A DNA stretch of 64,000 nt from DASXTC01 sp036505635 (lineage in GTDB: Bacteria > Acidobacteriota > Polarisedimenticolia > JACPZX01 > DASXTC01): assembly GCA_036505635.1 (NCBI GenBank), contig DASXTC010000021.1, forward strand, positions 124,001-188,000. The letters are read 5' to 3'. A program made the translations under genes and the position numbers. Positions 7,949 to 16,816 of this stretch are shown piece after piece. The first letter of the stretch is position 1; each line of letters begins with the position of its first letter. Below the pieces are notes generated by a model. That model was not told where the DNA came from. It saw only the letters and a program-made list of their open reading frames with translations, and did not search any database.

Positions 7949-8803
7949 CTATCGAAACGCCCAATCGTGATCGCGCGCGTAACGGTCGAAGGAGATCGGA
8001 TCGTTGCCCGTGACACGCTTCACGTCGGGGGAGATCCGCGCCGCACGCCCCGCGATGTAGTAGCGGGTCAGGTCGACCACCGCGTCGGCGTACGCCTCCG
8101 GCACACCGGCGCTCACGACCCACTGCTTGAACTGATCCGCGGTGACCTCCACGTAGAGGACCTTGCGCCCGATGACGGCGGAGAGCTTCTCGGCTATCTG
8201 CCCGTAGGTGAGCGCCTCCGGTCCACTCAGGTCGTAGGCCCTCCCTTCGTGTCCAGTCGCGGTCAGGGCCTTCAGGGCGACCGCCGCGATGTCGCGGACG
8301 TCGACGTGGCTGATCCTTGCTTCTCCCGCCGGCTGGTGGAAGGCTCCCCGCGCCTTGATCGACGGTCCGGAGAAGTTCGAGAGATTCTGCATGAAACCGT
8401 TGGGTCGCAGGAAAGTCCAGGCGATCCGCGAGGCCTCGATCTCCCGCTCGACCGGACGGTGGGCCTTCGCGAAGGAGAAATCCTCCCCCTCGGCCCCCCA
8501 GACCGACAGCTTCACGATGCGCCGCACGCCGGCCTTCTTCGCCTCGCGCACGACGTTGATCTCGAGCTGCGTCTGAGAGGGGCTCCAGCCCGAGAGGAGA
8601 AACAGGGCCTCGACTCCTCTCAACGCGACCCGAAGAGTCTCGGGCTCGCCGAAGGGAGCGTGGACGGCTTGAAGACCGGCCTGTCGCGCCCTGCCGGCCT
8701 TCTCGGGGGTCGAGTAGCCCGCGTGGAAGGGGATCCTCGCCGCGTCGAGCTGCCTGCCCAATTCACTGCCGACGGTCCCTCCCGCGCCCGTGACGAGGAT
8801 CAT
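7949..8803 (-). CDS. NAD(P)-binding NmrA-like / atypical SDR protein
   Basis: 284 residues. The N-terminal GAGGTVG is the nucleotide-binding loop of atypical short-chain dehydrogenases. VEALFLLSGWSPSQ and FLRPNGFMQNLSNF match the NmrA/quinone-reductase-2 group, and ISHVDVRDIAAVA is the usual C-terminal signature. Members act as NADPH-quinone reductases or redox sensors. The ATG at 8803 starts the Rossmann strand directly. It is divergent from the TlpA-like gene, with 84 bp between them. Confidence 0.85.
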   Translation of the reverse strand: MILVTGAGGTVGSELGRQLDAARIPFHAGYSTPEKAGRARQAGLQAVHAPFGEPETLRVALRGVEALFLLSGWSPSQTQLEINVVREAKKAGVRRIVKLSVWGAEGEDFSFAKAHRPVEREIEASRIAWTFLRPNGFMQNLSNFSGPSIKARGAFHQPAGEARISHVDVRDIAAVALKALTATGHEGRAYDLSGPEALTYGQIAEKLSAVIGRKVLYVEVTADQFKQWVVSAGVPEAYADAVVDLTRYYIAGRAARISPDVKRVTGNDPISFDRYARDHDWAFR

Positions 8804-8851
8804 GGCCTCCGCTCCAGATGAAGGGTCGTCAGCATACAACGCCGGCGCCCC

Positions 8852-8880
8852 TTGACCAACCGCGCGCGGTCGTCCAGAAT
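8852..8880 (+). promoter_or_regulatory. predicted sigma-70-type promoter for the TlpA-like gene
   Basis: TTGACC at 8852-8857, a 17-base spacer and CAGAAT at 8875-8880 lie in the divergent gap before the lipoprotein start at 8888. If correct the leader is very short or absent. Confidence 0.4.
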
Positions 8881-8887
8881 CGACGAC

Positions 8888-10021
8888 ATGCCGCGCCAGG
8901 TCTTCCGAGCCGGTCCGGCCGCAGCTGCGGTCGCGATCCTCATCTCCTGCTCGGCCGGCGAGCCTCCCGCCGGTCGCGACGCGGCCGCGCTCAGGGACGA
9001 ATACCACCGTATCCAGCAGCAGGCGCTCGTGGAGCTCCGGGCCTGGGGGGCCGGAAATGATCGGAACGTGGATCCCCGGCCCCGATGGGCGGAGAAGCTC
9101 GAGGCCTTCGCCACCGCGCATCCCGAGGCCCCCGAGGCGGCCGAGGCGCTGGAAGGGGTGCTGCAGCTTCGGGAGGGGAGCCGGGACATCGACGGCTTCT
9201 TCAAGGCCTACAAGACATTGCTCGAGATCGCCCCGGATTCCAACGGTCTTCCCTCGGTCTTCGAGCAGGTGAAGGCGATGCGCGTGCTCGAGGCGGGGGG
9301 CCCGACCATCATGTCCGCTCCGGATGACGAGGCGAGGCGCCGCGCCTACAGGACGGCGGCGCCTCACATCGCGGCGGATCTCGAACGGGCCGTCGCGGCC
9401 GCGAAGAGGCCCGCCACGCTCGCCGCCGCCCACCTGGCCATCGGCGAGACCTGGTTCCTGTTCGACCTGGATCTGGGCAAGGCGCTGAAGCACTTCAAGG
9501 TGGTCGCCACCCAGTTTGCGGATGCGTCGACGGCGGCCCAGGCCCGCGAGTACGTCGCGGAGATCGAGACGCTGGGGCCCGGCAGGCCGGCCCCCGACTT
9601 CGAGGCGGTCACCGTGGACGGCAAGAAGATCCGCCTCTCGTCGTTGAAAGGCTCCATCGTGCTGATCGACTTCTGGGCGACCTGGTGCATGCCGTGCCTG
9701 GTGGAGCTGCCCAACCTCAGGCGAGCCTATGAGAGGTTCCACGGCCGGGGGTTCGTCATTCTCGGCGTCAGCATCGAATCGGACTCGGCGGAGGTGTCCC
9801 GCTTCGCCGCCAGGAAGGGCATGACGTGGCCGATCCTGGTGGACGGCGCCGAGGGAAACATGGCGACCGGACCGGTGGCCCGGGCCTACAACGTGCAGTC
9901 AATCCCCATGTCGTACCTCGTGGACAGGGACGGGACGATCCGGGCCCGGCGCCTGCTGGGAGACGGGGTGGAGCGCGCGGTGGCGGACCTGCTCGTCCGT
10001 CGTGTGGCCGCGCTCAGATAG
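8888..10021 (+). CDS. TlpA-like thioredoxin lipoprotein with N-terminal helical repeat region
   Basis: 377 residues. A signal peptide ends at a lipobox (LISC, C21), so the protein should be a lipoprotein. Residues ~25-235 are helical and Ala/Glu-rich, with repeat-like helix pairs (DIDGFFKAYKTLLEIAP, AAHLAIGETWFLFDL). Residues ~237-377 are an AhpC-TSA/TlpA domain (PAPDFEAVTVDGKKIRLSS) with the active-site pair CMPC (C267, C270) in FWATWCMPC and the cis-Pro loop QSIPMSY. It likely reduces disulfides of periplasmic proteins. The ATG at 8888 gives the best signal peptide; an in-frame GTG/TTG-type extension to 8852 would cover the predicted promoter. Confidence 0.88.
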   Translation: MPRQVFRAGPAAAAVAILISCSAGEPPAGRDAAALRDEYHRIQQQALVELRAWGAGNDRNVDPRPRWAEKLEAFATAHPEAPEAAEALEGVLQLREGSRDIDGFFKAYKTLLEIAPDSNGLPSVFEQVKAMRVLEAGGPTIMSAPDDEARRRAYRTAAPHIAADLERAVAAAKRPATLAAAHLAIGETWFLFDLDLGKALKHFKVVATQFADASTAAQAREYVAEIETLGPGRPAPDFEAVTVDGKKIRLSSLKGSIVLIDFWATWCMPCLVELPNLRRAYERFHGRGFVILGVSIESDSAEVSRFAARKGMTWPILVDGAEGNMATGPVARAYNVQSIPMSYLVDRDGTIRARRLLGDGVERAVADLLVRRVAALR

Positions 10022-10031
10022 GAGTGGCGTC

Positions 10032-10658
10032 GTGGTGCCGCGTCATGTGATGCTCGGCCCGGTCCTCCTCGCCGCCGCGGGCGCTCTGGCGACCGCGGCT
10101 CCGCTCACCCTCTCGATCGATCCGGCCGCGAGCCAGGTCCTCTTCCATCTGCAGACCACGTGGCACGGGGTGGAGGGGCGCACCGGAAGGATCTCCGGGG
10201 CCCTGACCACCGAGAGCGGCGACATCCTCGGCGACGGCCGCGTCACGGTGGAAATCGAGGCGGCGGCGCTCGACACGGGCAACGCCCGCCGCGACCGGAC
10301 CATGCGGGATTCCCACCTCGAGACCGGCAGGTATCCGGCCATCGCCTTCACCTCCACCGGCCCGCCGGCGGTCGCCTCGTCGACGAAGGACCCGGCCGGC
10401 GCCCTGACGGGCGCCTCGCTCACGGTGCCCGGCAGCCTCGCGATACACGGTGTGACCCGGGCGGTGGGCCTGCCCGTGACCGCCCGGCGGCAAGGGGATG
10501 CCTGGCTCATGGAAGGGGAGCTCGTGGTGAAGCTGTCGGATTACGCCATCCCCGATCCCTCGATCTTCCTCAATCACGTGCAGGACGAGGTGACGGTATC
10601 ATTCAGTATCACGCTGCGGCCCGGCACAGCCCCCCCCGCGGAGCCGCGCCGGCGTTGA
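10032..10658 (+). CDS. YceI-family periplasmic protein
   Basis: 208 residues from GTG 10032, which has an AGGAG ribosome site eight bases upstream; GTG 10035 and ATG 10050 are alternatives. A signal peptide (VLLAAAGALATAAP) precedes the YceI lipocalin-like barrel: SIDPAASQVLFHL, then GNARRDRTMRDSHLETGRYPAIAF, and SLAIHGVTRAVGLPVT. The family binds isoprenoid or other amphiphilic ligands in the periplasm. It starts 11 bases after the TlpA-like gene and is probably in the same operon. Confidence 0.9.
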   Translation: MVPRHVMLGPVLLAAAGALATAAPLTLSIDPAASQVLFHLQTTWHGVEGRTGRISGALTTESGDILGDGRVTVEIEAAALDTGNARRDRTMRDSHLETGRYPAIAFTSTGPPAVASSTKDPAGALTGASLTVPGSLAIHGVTRAVGLPVTARRQGDAWLMEGELVVKLSDYAIPDPSIFLNHVQDEVTVSFSITLRPGTAPPAEPRRR

Positions 10659-10684
10659 CCTCTCCGCGGCGGCGACGGTAGACT
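10655..10684 (+). promoter_or_regulatory. predicted promoter for the E1/kynurenine operon
   Basis: TTGACC at 10655-10660, an 18-base spacer and TAGACT at 10679-10684 lie immediately before the first E1 gene (ATG 10720). The -35 overlaps the yceI-like stop codon. Confidence 0.5.
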
Positions 10685-10719
10685 GCCCAGTTCACGAAGT
10701 CGGAGAGGCGCATCCCCGC

Positions 10720-11802
10720 ATGAGACGGTACCCCGCCTTCGATCCGCCGGAGTATGTCAACTGGGCCCCCGACCCTCAGGCCATGGAGGAGTTCCGGGCC
10801 CGAGTCCCCGCCACGCCGCCCGACGCGCGGATCCTCGTGCGGCTCTACGAAGGGATGGTCCGAAATCGCCTCCACGACATCGCGCTCAAGCGGTGGGTGC
10901 GCCAGGGAGTCATCTCGAAGGCCTGGCTGGGAACCGGGGAGGAGGCCGTCACGATCGGCAACACGCACGCGCTGGCCCGCGGCGACGTGGTGGGCCCCAT
11001 GATCCGCAACGCCGGCGCCTGCCACGAGATGGGGATGCCGGTCGTCGATCTCCTGAAGGTCTACCTTGGCGCGTCGGATACCATCACGAGAGGGCGTGAC
11101 CTGCACACCGGCGATCCGGCCCACGGCGTGATCCCTCCCATCTCGTTCGTGGGGGCGCTGGTGCCCGTCTTCGCCGGGCTCGCCCTCTCCTTCAAGATGA
11201 AGCGGGAGCCGCGCGTGGCGATGACCTGGGTGGGGGACGGCGCCCGCTGGACCGCGGAGTTCCACGAAGGGATGAACTTCGCGGCCGTGCAGAGCCTGCC
11301 GCTCGTGATCGTGCTCCAGGACAACCAGGTGGCGCTCGGCACGCGCGGTCCGGCGCACTCCAAGGCCGCCTGCGAGGAGATGGCGGCCGGTTACGGAGTG
11401 GACGGGCTGACCTGCGACGGCAACAATGTGCTGGATGTCTACGCGACCTCGTGCGAGGCTGTCTCCCGCTGCCGGAAGGGCTCCGGCCCCGTCATCCTGA
11501 CGGCGACCACCTTCCGGATGGGCGGGCACGCTACGCACGACGAGGCCGAGGCGCGCGACCTCTTCAGCCCCGAGGTATTCGCCCACTGGGGCAGGCGTGA
11601 CCCGATCGGGATGTACGAGACGTGGCTGGTCGAGCGGGGGGCGCCCGCCGGCATCAGCGCCGGTGAGCTGGCCGGGATCGAGGAGAAGGTGAGCCGCGAG
11701 GTCGAGGAAGCCGCGGAGGCGGCGCTGGCCGGCCGCAGGCAGACGGCGGCCACCGAGGAGGATGTCCTGCGGGGCGTCTACTGCGAGGTGACCGGACGAT
11801 GA
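10720..11802 (+). CDS. 2-oxoacid dehydrogenase E1 alpha subunit (TPP-dependent)
   Basis: 360 residues, usual E1-alpha length. The TPP/Mg motif runs from GDGARWTAEFHEGMNFA to LQDNQVALGT. RGRDLHTGDP aligns with the usual RDRHMGDP-like loop, and FRMGGHATHDEAEARD is the C-terminal loop. It catalyses TPP-dependent decarboxylation of a 2-oxo acid when paired with a beta subunit. No separate beta gene is beside it. The next gene carries its own alpha plus beta in one chain, so this alpha is either redundant, an alternative-specificity partner or a regulatory paralogue. The stop overlaps the next start (ATGA). No E2 or E3 gene is present in the window. Confidence 0.85.
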   Translation: MRRYPAFDPPEYVNWAPDPQAMEEFRARVPATPPDARILVRLYEGMVRNRLHDIALKRWVRQGVISKAWLGTGEEAVTIGNTHALARGDVVGPMIRNAGACHEMGMPVVDLLKVYLGASDTITRGRDLHTGDPAHGVIPPISFVGALVPVFAGLALSFKMKREPRVAMTWVGDGARWTAEFHEGMNFAAVQSLPLVIVLQDNQVALGTRGPAHSKAACEEMAAGYGVDGLTCDGNNVLDVYATSCEAVSRCRKGSGPVILTATTFRMGGHATHDEAEARDLFSPEVFAHWGRRDPIGMYETWLVERGAPAGISAGELAGIEEKVSREVEEAAEAALAGRRQTAATEEDVLRGVYCEVTGR

Positions 11803-13943
11803 AGGCGCGAGCCGGCAACCGGACGGGAAACCCATCGGGTCGGCGTGCCGGATCCGCGCCAGGCCTCGATCGCGAGACGCTGGTCGGAATCTATCGCATG
11901 ATGTACCTGTCGCGCCGCATCGACGACAGGGAGCTCCAGCTCAAGCGCCAGAACAAATACTTCTTCCAGATCAGCGGCGCCGGCCACGAGGCGATCCTCG
12001 TGGCTGCCGGGATGGCGCTCAAGGCCAGCCACGACTGGTTCTACCCGTACTACCGCGATCGCGCGCTCTGCCTCCAGCTCGGCATGACGCCGAAGGAGAT
12101 GTTCATGCAAGGGGTCGGAGCGGCGGCCGATCCCAACTCCGGATCCCGCCAGATGCCGGCCCACTGGGGTCACAAGGCCCTCAACATCGTCTCCCAGTCG
12201 AGCCCCACGGGGACCCAGTTCCTACAGGCGGTGGGCTGCGCGGAGGCGGGGCGCTACCTCTCCCAGATGGACGAGGCAGTGGCCAGGGCGGGCTCCTTCA
12301 AGGGGGACGAGATCGTCCTTGTCTCGGGCGGCGACGGTTCGACGTCCGAAGGGGAGTTCTACGAGGCGTTCATGACGGCCTGCGTCTGGCGTCTGCCGGT
12401 CATCTTCCTGATCGAGGACAACGGCTACGCCATCTCGGTGCCGGTGTGGATTCAGACACCGGGGGGCAGCATCAGCAAGGCGCTCGCCTCGGTGCCGAAC
12501 CTCACCATCGAGGAGGTGGACGGGTGCGATCCGCTCGCGTCGCTGGAGGTGATGCGCCGCGTGGTGGACCGGATGCGCCAGCGGGAGATCGGCCCGGTCC
12601 TGGTGCACGCGCAGGTGGTCCGTCCCTACTCCCACTCGCAGTCCGACGACGAGAAGGCTTACAAGACGGAGGCCGAACGGGCCGAGGAGGCCCGCCGCGA
12701 TCCGATCGCGCGGTTCGGCGCCTGGCTGGTGGGCCAGGGGCTCGCCGCCGAGGAGTTCCTCGCCGAGGTGCGCGCCGACGCCGACGCCGAGGTGAGCCGC
12801 GCCGCCGACGAGGCGCTGGCGGAGGCCAAGCCCGATCCCGCGTCCGTTTTCGACCATCTGTATTCGTCCGCGATCGACCCGGTCTCACCGGAATTCGAAT
12901 CGCCGGCCCGGCCCCAGGGGGAACCGACCACCATGGTCGATCTGCTCAACTCCTGCATGCGCGACGAGATGGCGCGCGACGAGCGGATCGTGGTCTTCGG
13001 CGAGGACGTCGCCGACGCGGCCGATGAGAAGCTCGAGCAGGTCAAGGGGAAGGGCGGCGTCTTCAAGGTCACGTGGGGCCTGCAGAAGAAGTTCGGCAGC
13101 CGCCGGGTCTTCAACTCGCCTCTGGCGGAGGCCAACATCATCGGCCGGGCCGTCGGAATGGCGACGCGCGGTCTCAAGCCGGTCGTGGAGATCCAGTTCT
13201 TCGACTACATCTGGCCCGCCTTCATGCAGATCAGGAGCGAGCTGGCGCTGATGAGGTGGCGCTCCAACGGGGCGTTCGCGTGTCCGGTGGTGGTGCGGGT
13301 CCCGATCGGCGGGTACCTCGGCGGCGGCTCCATCTACCACAGCCAGTCCGGCGAGGTCCTCTTCACCCACATGCCGGGGCTGCGCGTGGTGATGCCGGCC
13401 ACCGCGGCCGACGCCAACGGCCTGCTGCGCACCGCCATCCGGTGCGACGACCCGGTCATCTTCCTCGAGCACAAGCACCTCTACCGGCAGACCTACAACA
13501 AGGAGCCCTACCCGGGGCCCGACTTCATGATCCCCTTCGGCAAGGCCAAGACGGTCCTTGCGGGGAACGACATCACGCTGATCACCTACGGGGCGCTGGT
13601 GGAGCGCAGCGCGCGGGCGGCGAAGAAGGCCGCCGAGCTTCACGGCGTCTCCGTGGAGGTGATCGATCTGCGCTCGCTGGCCCCGTTCGACTGGCAGGCG
13701 ATCGAGGCCTCCGTGAAGAGGACCGGCCGGGCGCTTGTGGTGCACGAGGACGTCCTGTCGTTCGGCTACGGCGCGGAGATCGCGGCGCGGATCGGCGGCG
13801 AGCTCTTCGAGTACCTCGATGCGCCGGTGCGCCGCGTGGCGGCGAAGGACACGTGGGTGGCCTACGAACCCGGGCTGGAGGACGCCGTCCTGCCGCAGGA
13901 GCACGACGTGCTGGCCGCCATCGAGGCCCTGGCGAGGTATTGA
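11799..13943 (+). CDS. fused E1 alpha-beta 2-oxoacid dehydrogenase
   Basis: 714 residues. Residues ~25-345 are E1-alpha: YLSRRIDDRELQLK, then GDGSTSEGEFYEAF and IEDNGYAIS for TPP binding. Residues ~370-714 are E1-beta: VVFGEDVAD, FNSPLAEANIIGRAVGMA, EIQFFDYIWPAFMQI, and a transketolase C-terminal domain with DLRSLAPFDW and VVHEDVLSFGYGAEIAA. Fused E1 enzymes of this kind occur for branched-chain or other 2-oxo acids in several phyla. Substrate cannot be told from sequence. Only four bases separate it from the kynureninase-like gene, which puts it in a tryptophan-catabolic context. Confidence 0.88.
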   Translation: MKARAGNRTGNPSGRRAGSAPGLDRETLVGIYRMMYLSRRIDDRELQLKRQNKYFFQISGAGHEAILVAAGMALKASHDWFYPYYRDRALCLQLGMTPKEMFMQGVGAAADPNSGSRQMPAHWGHKALNIVSQSSPTGTQFLQAVGCAEAGRYLSQMDEAVARAGSFKGDEIVLVSGGDGSTSEGEFYEAFMTACVWRLPVIFLIEDNGYAISVPVWIQTPGGSISKALASVPNLTIEEVDGCDPLASLEVMRRVVDRMRQREIGPVLVHAQVVRPYSHSQSDDEKAYKTEAERAEEARRDPIARFGAWLVGQGLAAEEFLAEVRADADAEVSRAADEALAEAKPDPASVFDHLYSSAIDPVSPEFESPARPQGEPTTMVDLLNSCMRDEMARDERIVVFGEDVADAADEKLEQVKGKGGVFKVTWGLQKKFGSRRVFNSPLAEANIIGRAVGMATRGLKPVVEIQFFDYIWPAFMQIRSELALMRWRSNGAFACPVVVRVPIGGYLGGGSIYHSQSGEVLFTHMPGLRVVMPATAADANGLLRTAIRCDDPVIFLEHKHLYRQTYNKEPYPGPDFMIPFGKAKTVLAGNDITLITYGALVERSARAAKKAAELHGVSVEVIDLRSLAPFDWQAIEASVKRTGRALVVHEDVLSFGYGAEIAARIGGELFEYLDAPVRRVAAKDTWVAYEPGLEDAVLPQEHDVLAAIEALARY

Positions 13944-13947
13944 GAGC

Positions 13948-15099
13948 GTGGATGACCTGCTGAAGTACCGCCCGGAGTTCCCCGTCCTCGATAAGTTCAC
14001 CTACATGATCTCCCACTCGCTCGGCGCGATGCCGCGCGGCGTCTTCGGCCGGATGCAGGAGTTCGCGGCCATGTGGAACGAGCGGGGCATCCAGGCGTGG
14101 GAGGAGGGCTGGTGGGATATGCCGCGCCGCGTGGGGGACCAGCTGGCCCGGATCCTGGGGGCCGGGCCGGGAACCATCACCATGCACCAGAACGTCTCGG
14201 TGGCCGAGGCGATGATCGCCTCGTGCCTGGACTTCTCGGGCCGCCGCAGCAAGGTGGTCTACACCGACATGAACTTTCCCTCGGTGATGTACGTCTGGGA
14301 GGCGCAACGGCGCCGCGGGGCGCGGATACAGATGGTGGCGTCCGAGGACGGCATCAAGGTGGACACGCAGCGGCTCGTGGACGCCATCGACGAGGAGACT
14401 CTGGTGGTGCCGATCTCGCACGTGCTGTTCCGGAGCGCCTACATCCAGGACGTGGCGGCGGTGGTTGCGAAGGCCGAGAAGGTCGGCGCCCTCGTCGTGC
14501 TCGACTGCTACCAGTCGGCGGGCACGGTCCCCTTCAGCCTGAAGGACCTGGGAGTCCACTTCGCGGTGGGGGGCTCGGTGAAGTGGCTGCTCGGGGGCCC
14601 GGGGGCCGGTTACCTCTACGTGCGGCCCGACCTTCTCGACAGGTATGAGCCGGCCGTGACGGGATGGTCGGCGCACGCCCATCCTTTCGATTTCAAGACG
14701 GGCCCGATCGACTACGCCACCGGGATCGCCCGGTGGATGCACGGGACCCCCTCGATCGCGCCCCTGTTCCAGTGCCAGCCCGGCTTGGAGATGATCCAGG
14801 AGATCGGCGTGGAGCGGATTCGCGCCAAGTCGATGCGCCAGACCGCGCGGATGATCGAGAAGGCGCGCGCCCACGGAATCCGCGTCAACAGCCCGCTCGA
14901 CCCGGCGCGGCGCGGTGGCAGCGTCGTCCTCGACGTGCCGGGCGGCCATCACGTCTGCCAGGAGATGATCCGCCGCAAGTTTCTGGTGGACTACCGGCCG
15001 GGGGCGGGAGTGCGGGCGGCCCCGCACTTCTACACGACCGACGAGGAGTGCGACGCCACGGTCGATGAAGCGGCGGCGATCGCGCGGGACCATTCATGA
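13948..15099 (+). CDS. kynU: kynureninase-like PLP enzyme (aminotransferase class V)
   Basis: 383 residues. The PLP lysine is K212 in GGSVKWLLGGPG; LDCYQSAGTVPF carries the ring-binding aspartate, and the GGPGAGYLYVRP / TGWSAHAHPFDF pair matches kynureninase more closely than cysteine desulfurase. The start is the GTG at 13948, four bases after the E1 stop. The gene overlaps tryptophan 2,3-dioxygenase by four bases, which strongly supports the kynurenine assignment: cleavage of kynurenine (or 3-hydroxykynurenine) to anthranilate (or its hydroxy form) and alanine. A kynurenine formamidase gene is not present in the window. Confidence 0.82.
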   Translation: MDDLLKYRPEFPVLDKFTYMISHSLGAMPRGVFGRMQEFAAMWNERGIQAWEEGWWDMPRRVGDQLARILGAGPGTITMHQNVSVAEAMIASCLDFSGRRSKVVYTDMNFPSVMYVWEAQRRRGARIQMVASEDGIKVDTQRLVDAIDEETLVVPISHVLFRSAYIQDVAAVVAKAEKVGALVVLDCYQSAGTVPFSLKDLGVHFAVGGSVKWLLGGPGAGYLYVRPDLLDRYEPAVTGWSAHAHPFDFKTGPIDYATGIARWMHGTPSIAPLFQCQPGLEMIQEIGVERIRAKSMRQTARMIEKARAHGIRVNSPLDPARRGGSVVLDVPGGHHVCQEMIRRKFLVDYRPGAGVRAAPHFYTTDEECDATVDEAAAIARDHS

Positions 15100-15899
15100 A
15101 ACGCAAGGCCTCGAGCTACGACGACTACCTCAAGGTGGGCGAGCTGCTCAAGCTCCAGCAGCGGCTCTCGGATCCTCCGCACCACGACGAGCTGCTCTTC
15201 ATCATCATCCATCAGGTCTACGAGCTGTGGTTCAGGCAGATGATCCACGAGATCGAGGCGATCTTGTCGGCGCTGTCCGCCGGGCGCGTCAGGCAAGCTA
15301 CCCGGCTCTACCGGCGCCTCATCGAGATCCAGCGAGTGATCCTCCAGCAGATCTCCGTGCTCGAGACGATGACGCCGATCGACTTCAACGAGTTTCGCGA
15401 TCTCCTGAATCCCGCCAGCGGGTTCCAGTCGCGGCAGTTCCGCGAGCTGGAGTTCCTGTCGGGCATGAAGGACCCGGTCTACCTGAAGCTGGCGGGGTCC
15501 GACGCGCCGGCGCGCGAGACCCTGGAACGCCGTCTGGCGGGCCCGACCCTCGGCGAGGGCTTCGACGACCTGTTGCGCTCGCGCGGCTTCCCGGTGGCCC
15601 CGGCCGGTGGCGAGGGGATCGCCGCCTCCCGGATCGCCGCGCTCAAGACGATCTACGAGCGTCACGACGATCACGACGACCTGTACCAGCTCTGCGAGGC
15701 GATGATCGAGTACGACGAGAACTTCCAGCTCTGGCGCTATCACCACATCCGGATGGTGGAGCGCATGATCGGCCGCAAGCCCGGCACCGGCGGCAGCGAG
15801 GGGGTCGGCTACCTCGCGCGCACGCTCGACAAGCGCTGCTTCCCCGAGCTGTGGGAGGTCCGCACGCACCTGTCGAGCGGCGGCGCGTACGGCGGTTGA
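15096..15899 (+). CDS. kynA: tryptophan 2,3-dioxygenase
   Basis: 267 residues, typical for bacterial TDO. DELLFIIIHQVYELWFRQM (H39) is the substrate-pocket helix; IDFNEFRDLLNPASGFQS carries the carboxylate-binding arginine. WRYHHIRMVERMIG holds the heme-axial histidine (H217), followed by GTGG (230-233), which binds the ligand. It converts tryptophan to N-formylkynurenine with heme and O2. It begins inside the kynureninase-like gene (ATGA overlap), so the two steps are made together. Confidence 0.95.
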   Translation: MKRKASSYDDYLKVGELLKLQQRLSDPPHHDELLFIIIHQVYELWFRQMIHEIEAILSALSAGRVRQATRLYRRLIEIQRVILQQISVLETMTPIDFNEFRDLLNPASGFQSRQFRELEFLSGMKDPVYLKLAGSDAPARETLERRLAGPTLGEGFDDLLRSRGFPVAPAGGEGIAASRIAALKTIYERHDDHDDLYQLCEAMIEYDENFQLWRYHHIRMVERMIGRKPGTGGSEGVGYLARTLDKRCFPELWEVRTHLSSGGAYGG

Positions 15900-15910
15900 A
15901 GGGGCGACGC

Positions 15911-16720
15911 ATGAACCGAGCGCAGCCGCTCTTTCGCAGCTCCCTGGTGAGGGTCGACCGGTTCGACCACCCCGCCGGCCGCGCTCATCGCGACCCGGAT
16001 GAAGAGATCGCCACGAGCCACACGATAAGCCTCGTCACGCGGGGGGCGTTCCACGTCCTGCGCGGGCGCAGGAAGTGGCGCCTGACGCCCAGCACGCTCT
16101 TCGTCACCCACCCCGGCTTTACCTATCGCTGCGCCCACGAGGGGCCCGAGCCCGGCGACGTCTGCCTCTCGGCAACCCTCGCGCCGGCATTCGCCGGGGA
16201 AGTCGAGGCCGCCACGGGCCGGCCCTGGGGCGGGCGCGTTCCCGTCGCTCCGATGACAAACCGGCTGGCCTACCTGGGACACCGGCTCGAGCGGGCGCTG
16301 GAAAGCGACCCGGAGCCGGTGGCGATCGAGACGCTGGTCGGGGATCTGGCGGCAGGGCTGGCGGATGGGAGCGGCGCGGCGAGGCTCTTCGGCGAACACC
16401 AGCTCGGCTGGTACGCCGAGCGGGTGGATGCGGCCCGCGGGATCCTGCAGGAGAGGTTCGCCGAGCCGCACACGCTGCGTTCGCTCTCGCGGGAGGTCGG
16501 CATGAGCCCGTTTCATTTCGCCCGGATCTTCCGGGAGCTGGCCGGCGTCCCTCCTCACCGCTACCTGATCCGAATCCGTCTGGCCCGGGCCTGCGGGATG
16601 CTGCGCTCCGGCGCCGGCGTGACCCAGACCTGCCTCGCGACAGGCTTCAACAACCTCGGTCACTTCATCCGGCTCTTCCACCGGACCTTCGGCGTCCCTC
16701 CCTCCCGCCACTGTGGTTGA
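15911..16720 (+). CDS. AraC-family transcriptional regulator
   Basis: 269 residues. The N-terminal ~140 residues are a cupin-like sensor (SHTISLVTRGAFHVLRGR, TPSTLFVTHPGFTYRC). The C-terminal ~100 residues contain two helix-turn-helix motifs: LRSLSREVGMSPFHFARIF and TQTCLATGFNNLGHFIRLFHR, ending in the FGVPPSRHCG form usual for AraC. Eleven bases after the dioxygenase gene and on the same strand, it likely controls the tryptophan operon in answer to a pathway metabolite; this is inferred from position. Confidence 0.9.
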   Translation: MNRAQPLFRSSLVRVDRFDHPAGRAHRDPDEEIATSHTISLVTRGAFHVLRGRRKWRLTPSTLFVTHPGFTYRCAHEGPEPGDVCLSATLAPAFAGEVEAATGRPWGGRVPVAPMTNRLAYLGHRLERALESDPEPVAIETLVGDLAAGLADGSGAARLFGEHQLGWYAERVDAARGILQERFAEPHTLRSLSREVGMSPFHFARIFRELAGVPPHRYLIRIRLARACGMLRSGAGVTQTCLATGFNNLGHFIRLFHRTFGVPPSRHCG

Positions 16721-16816
16721 CGCGGACCCCCTCCGACGGATTAGCAAGAAAGCGCAAGCAGCCCGCGTGGGCGCAAGGTACGATGGCCTCCGATTCCCGT
16801 CTCACAGGAGGAGACC

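Noticed and set aside
16717..16745. Separate promoter for the VOC gene (TTGACG, 17 bases, ATTAGC)
   Set aside because: The -10 is poor and the gene may be read from the AraC gene upstream.
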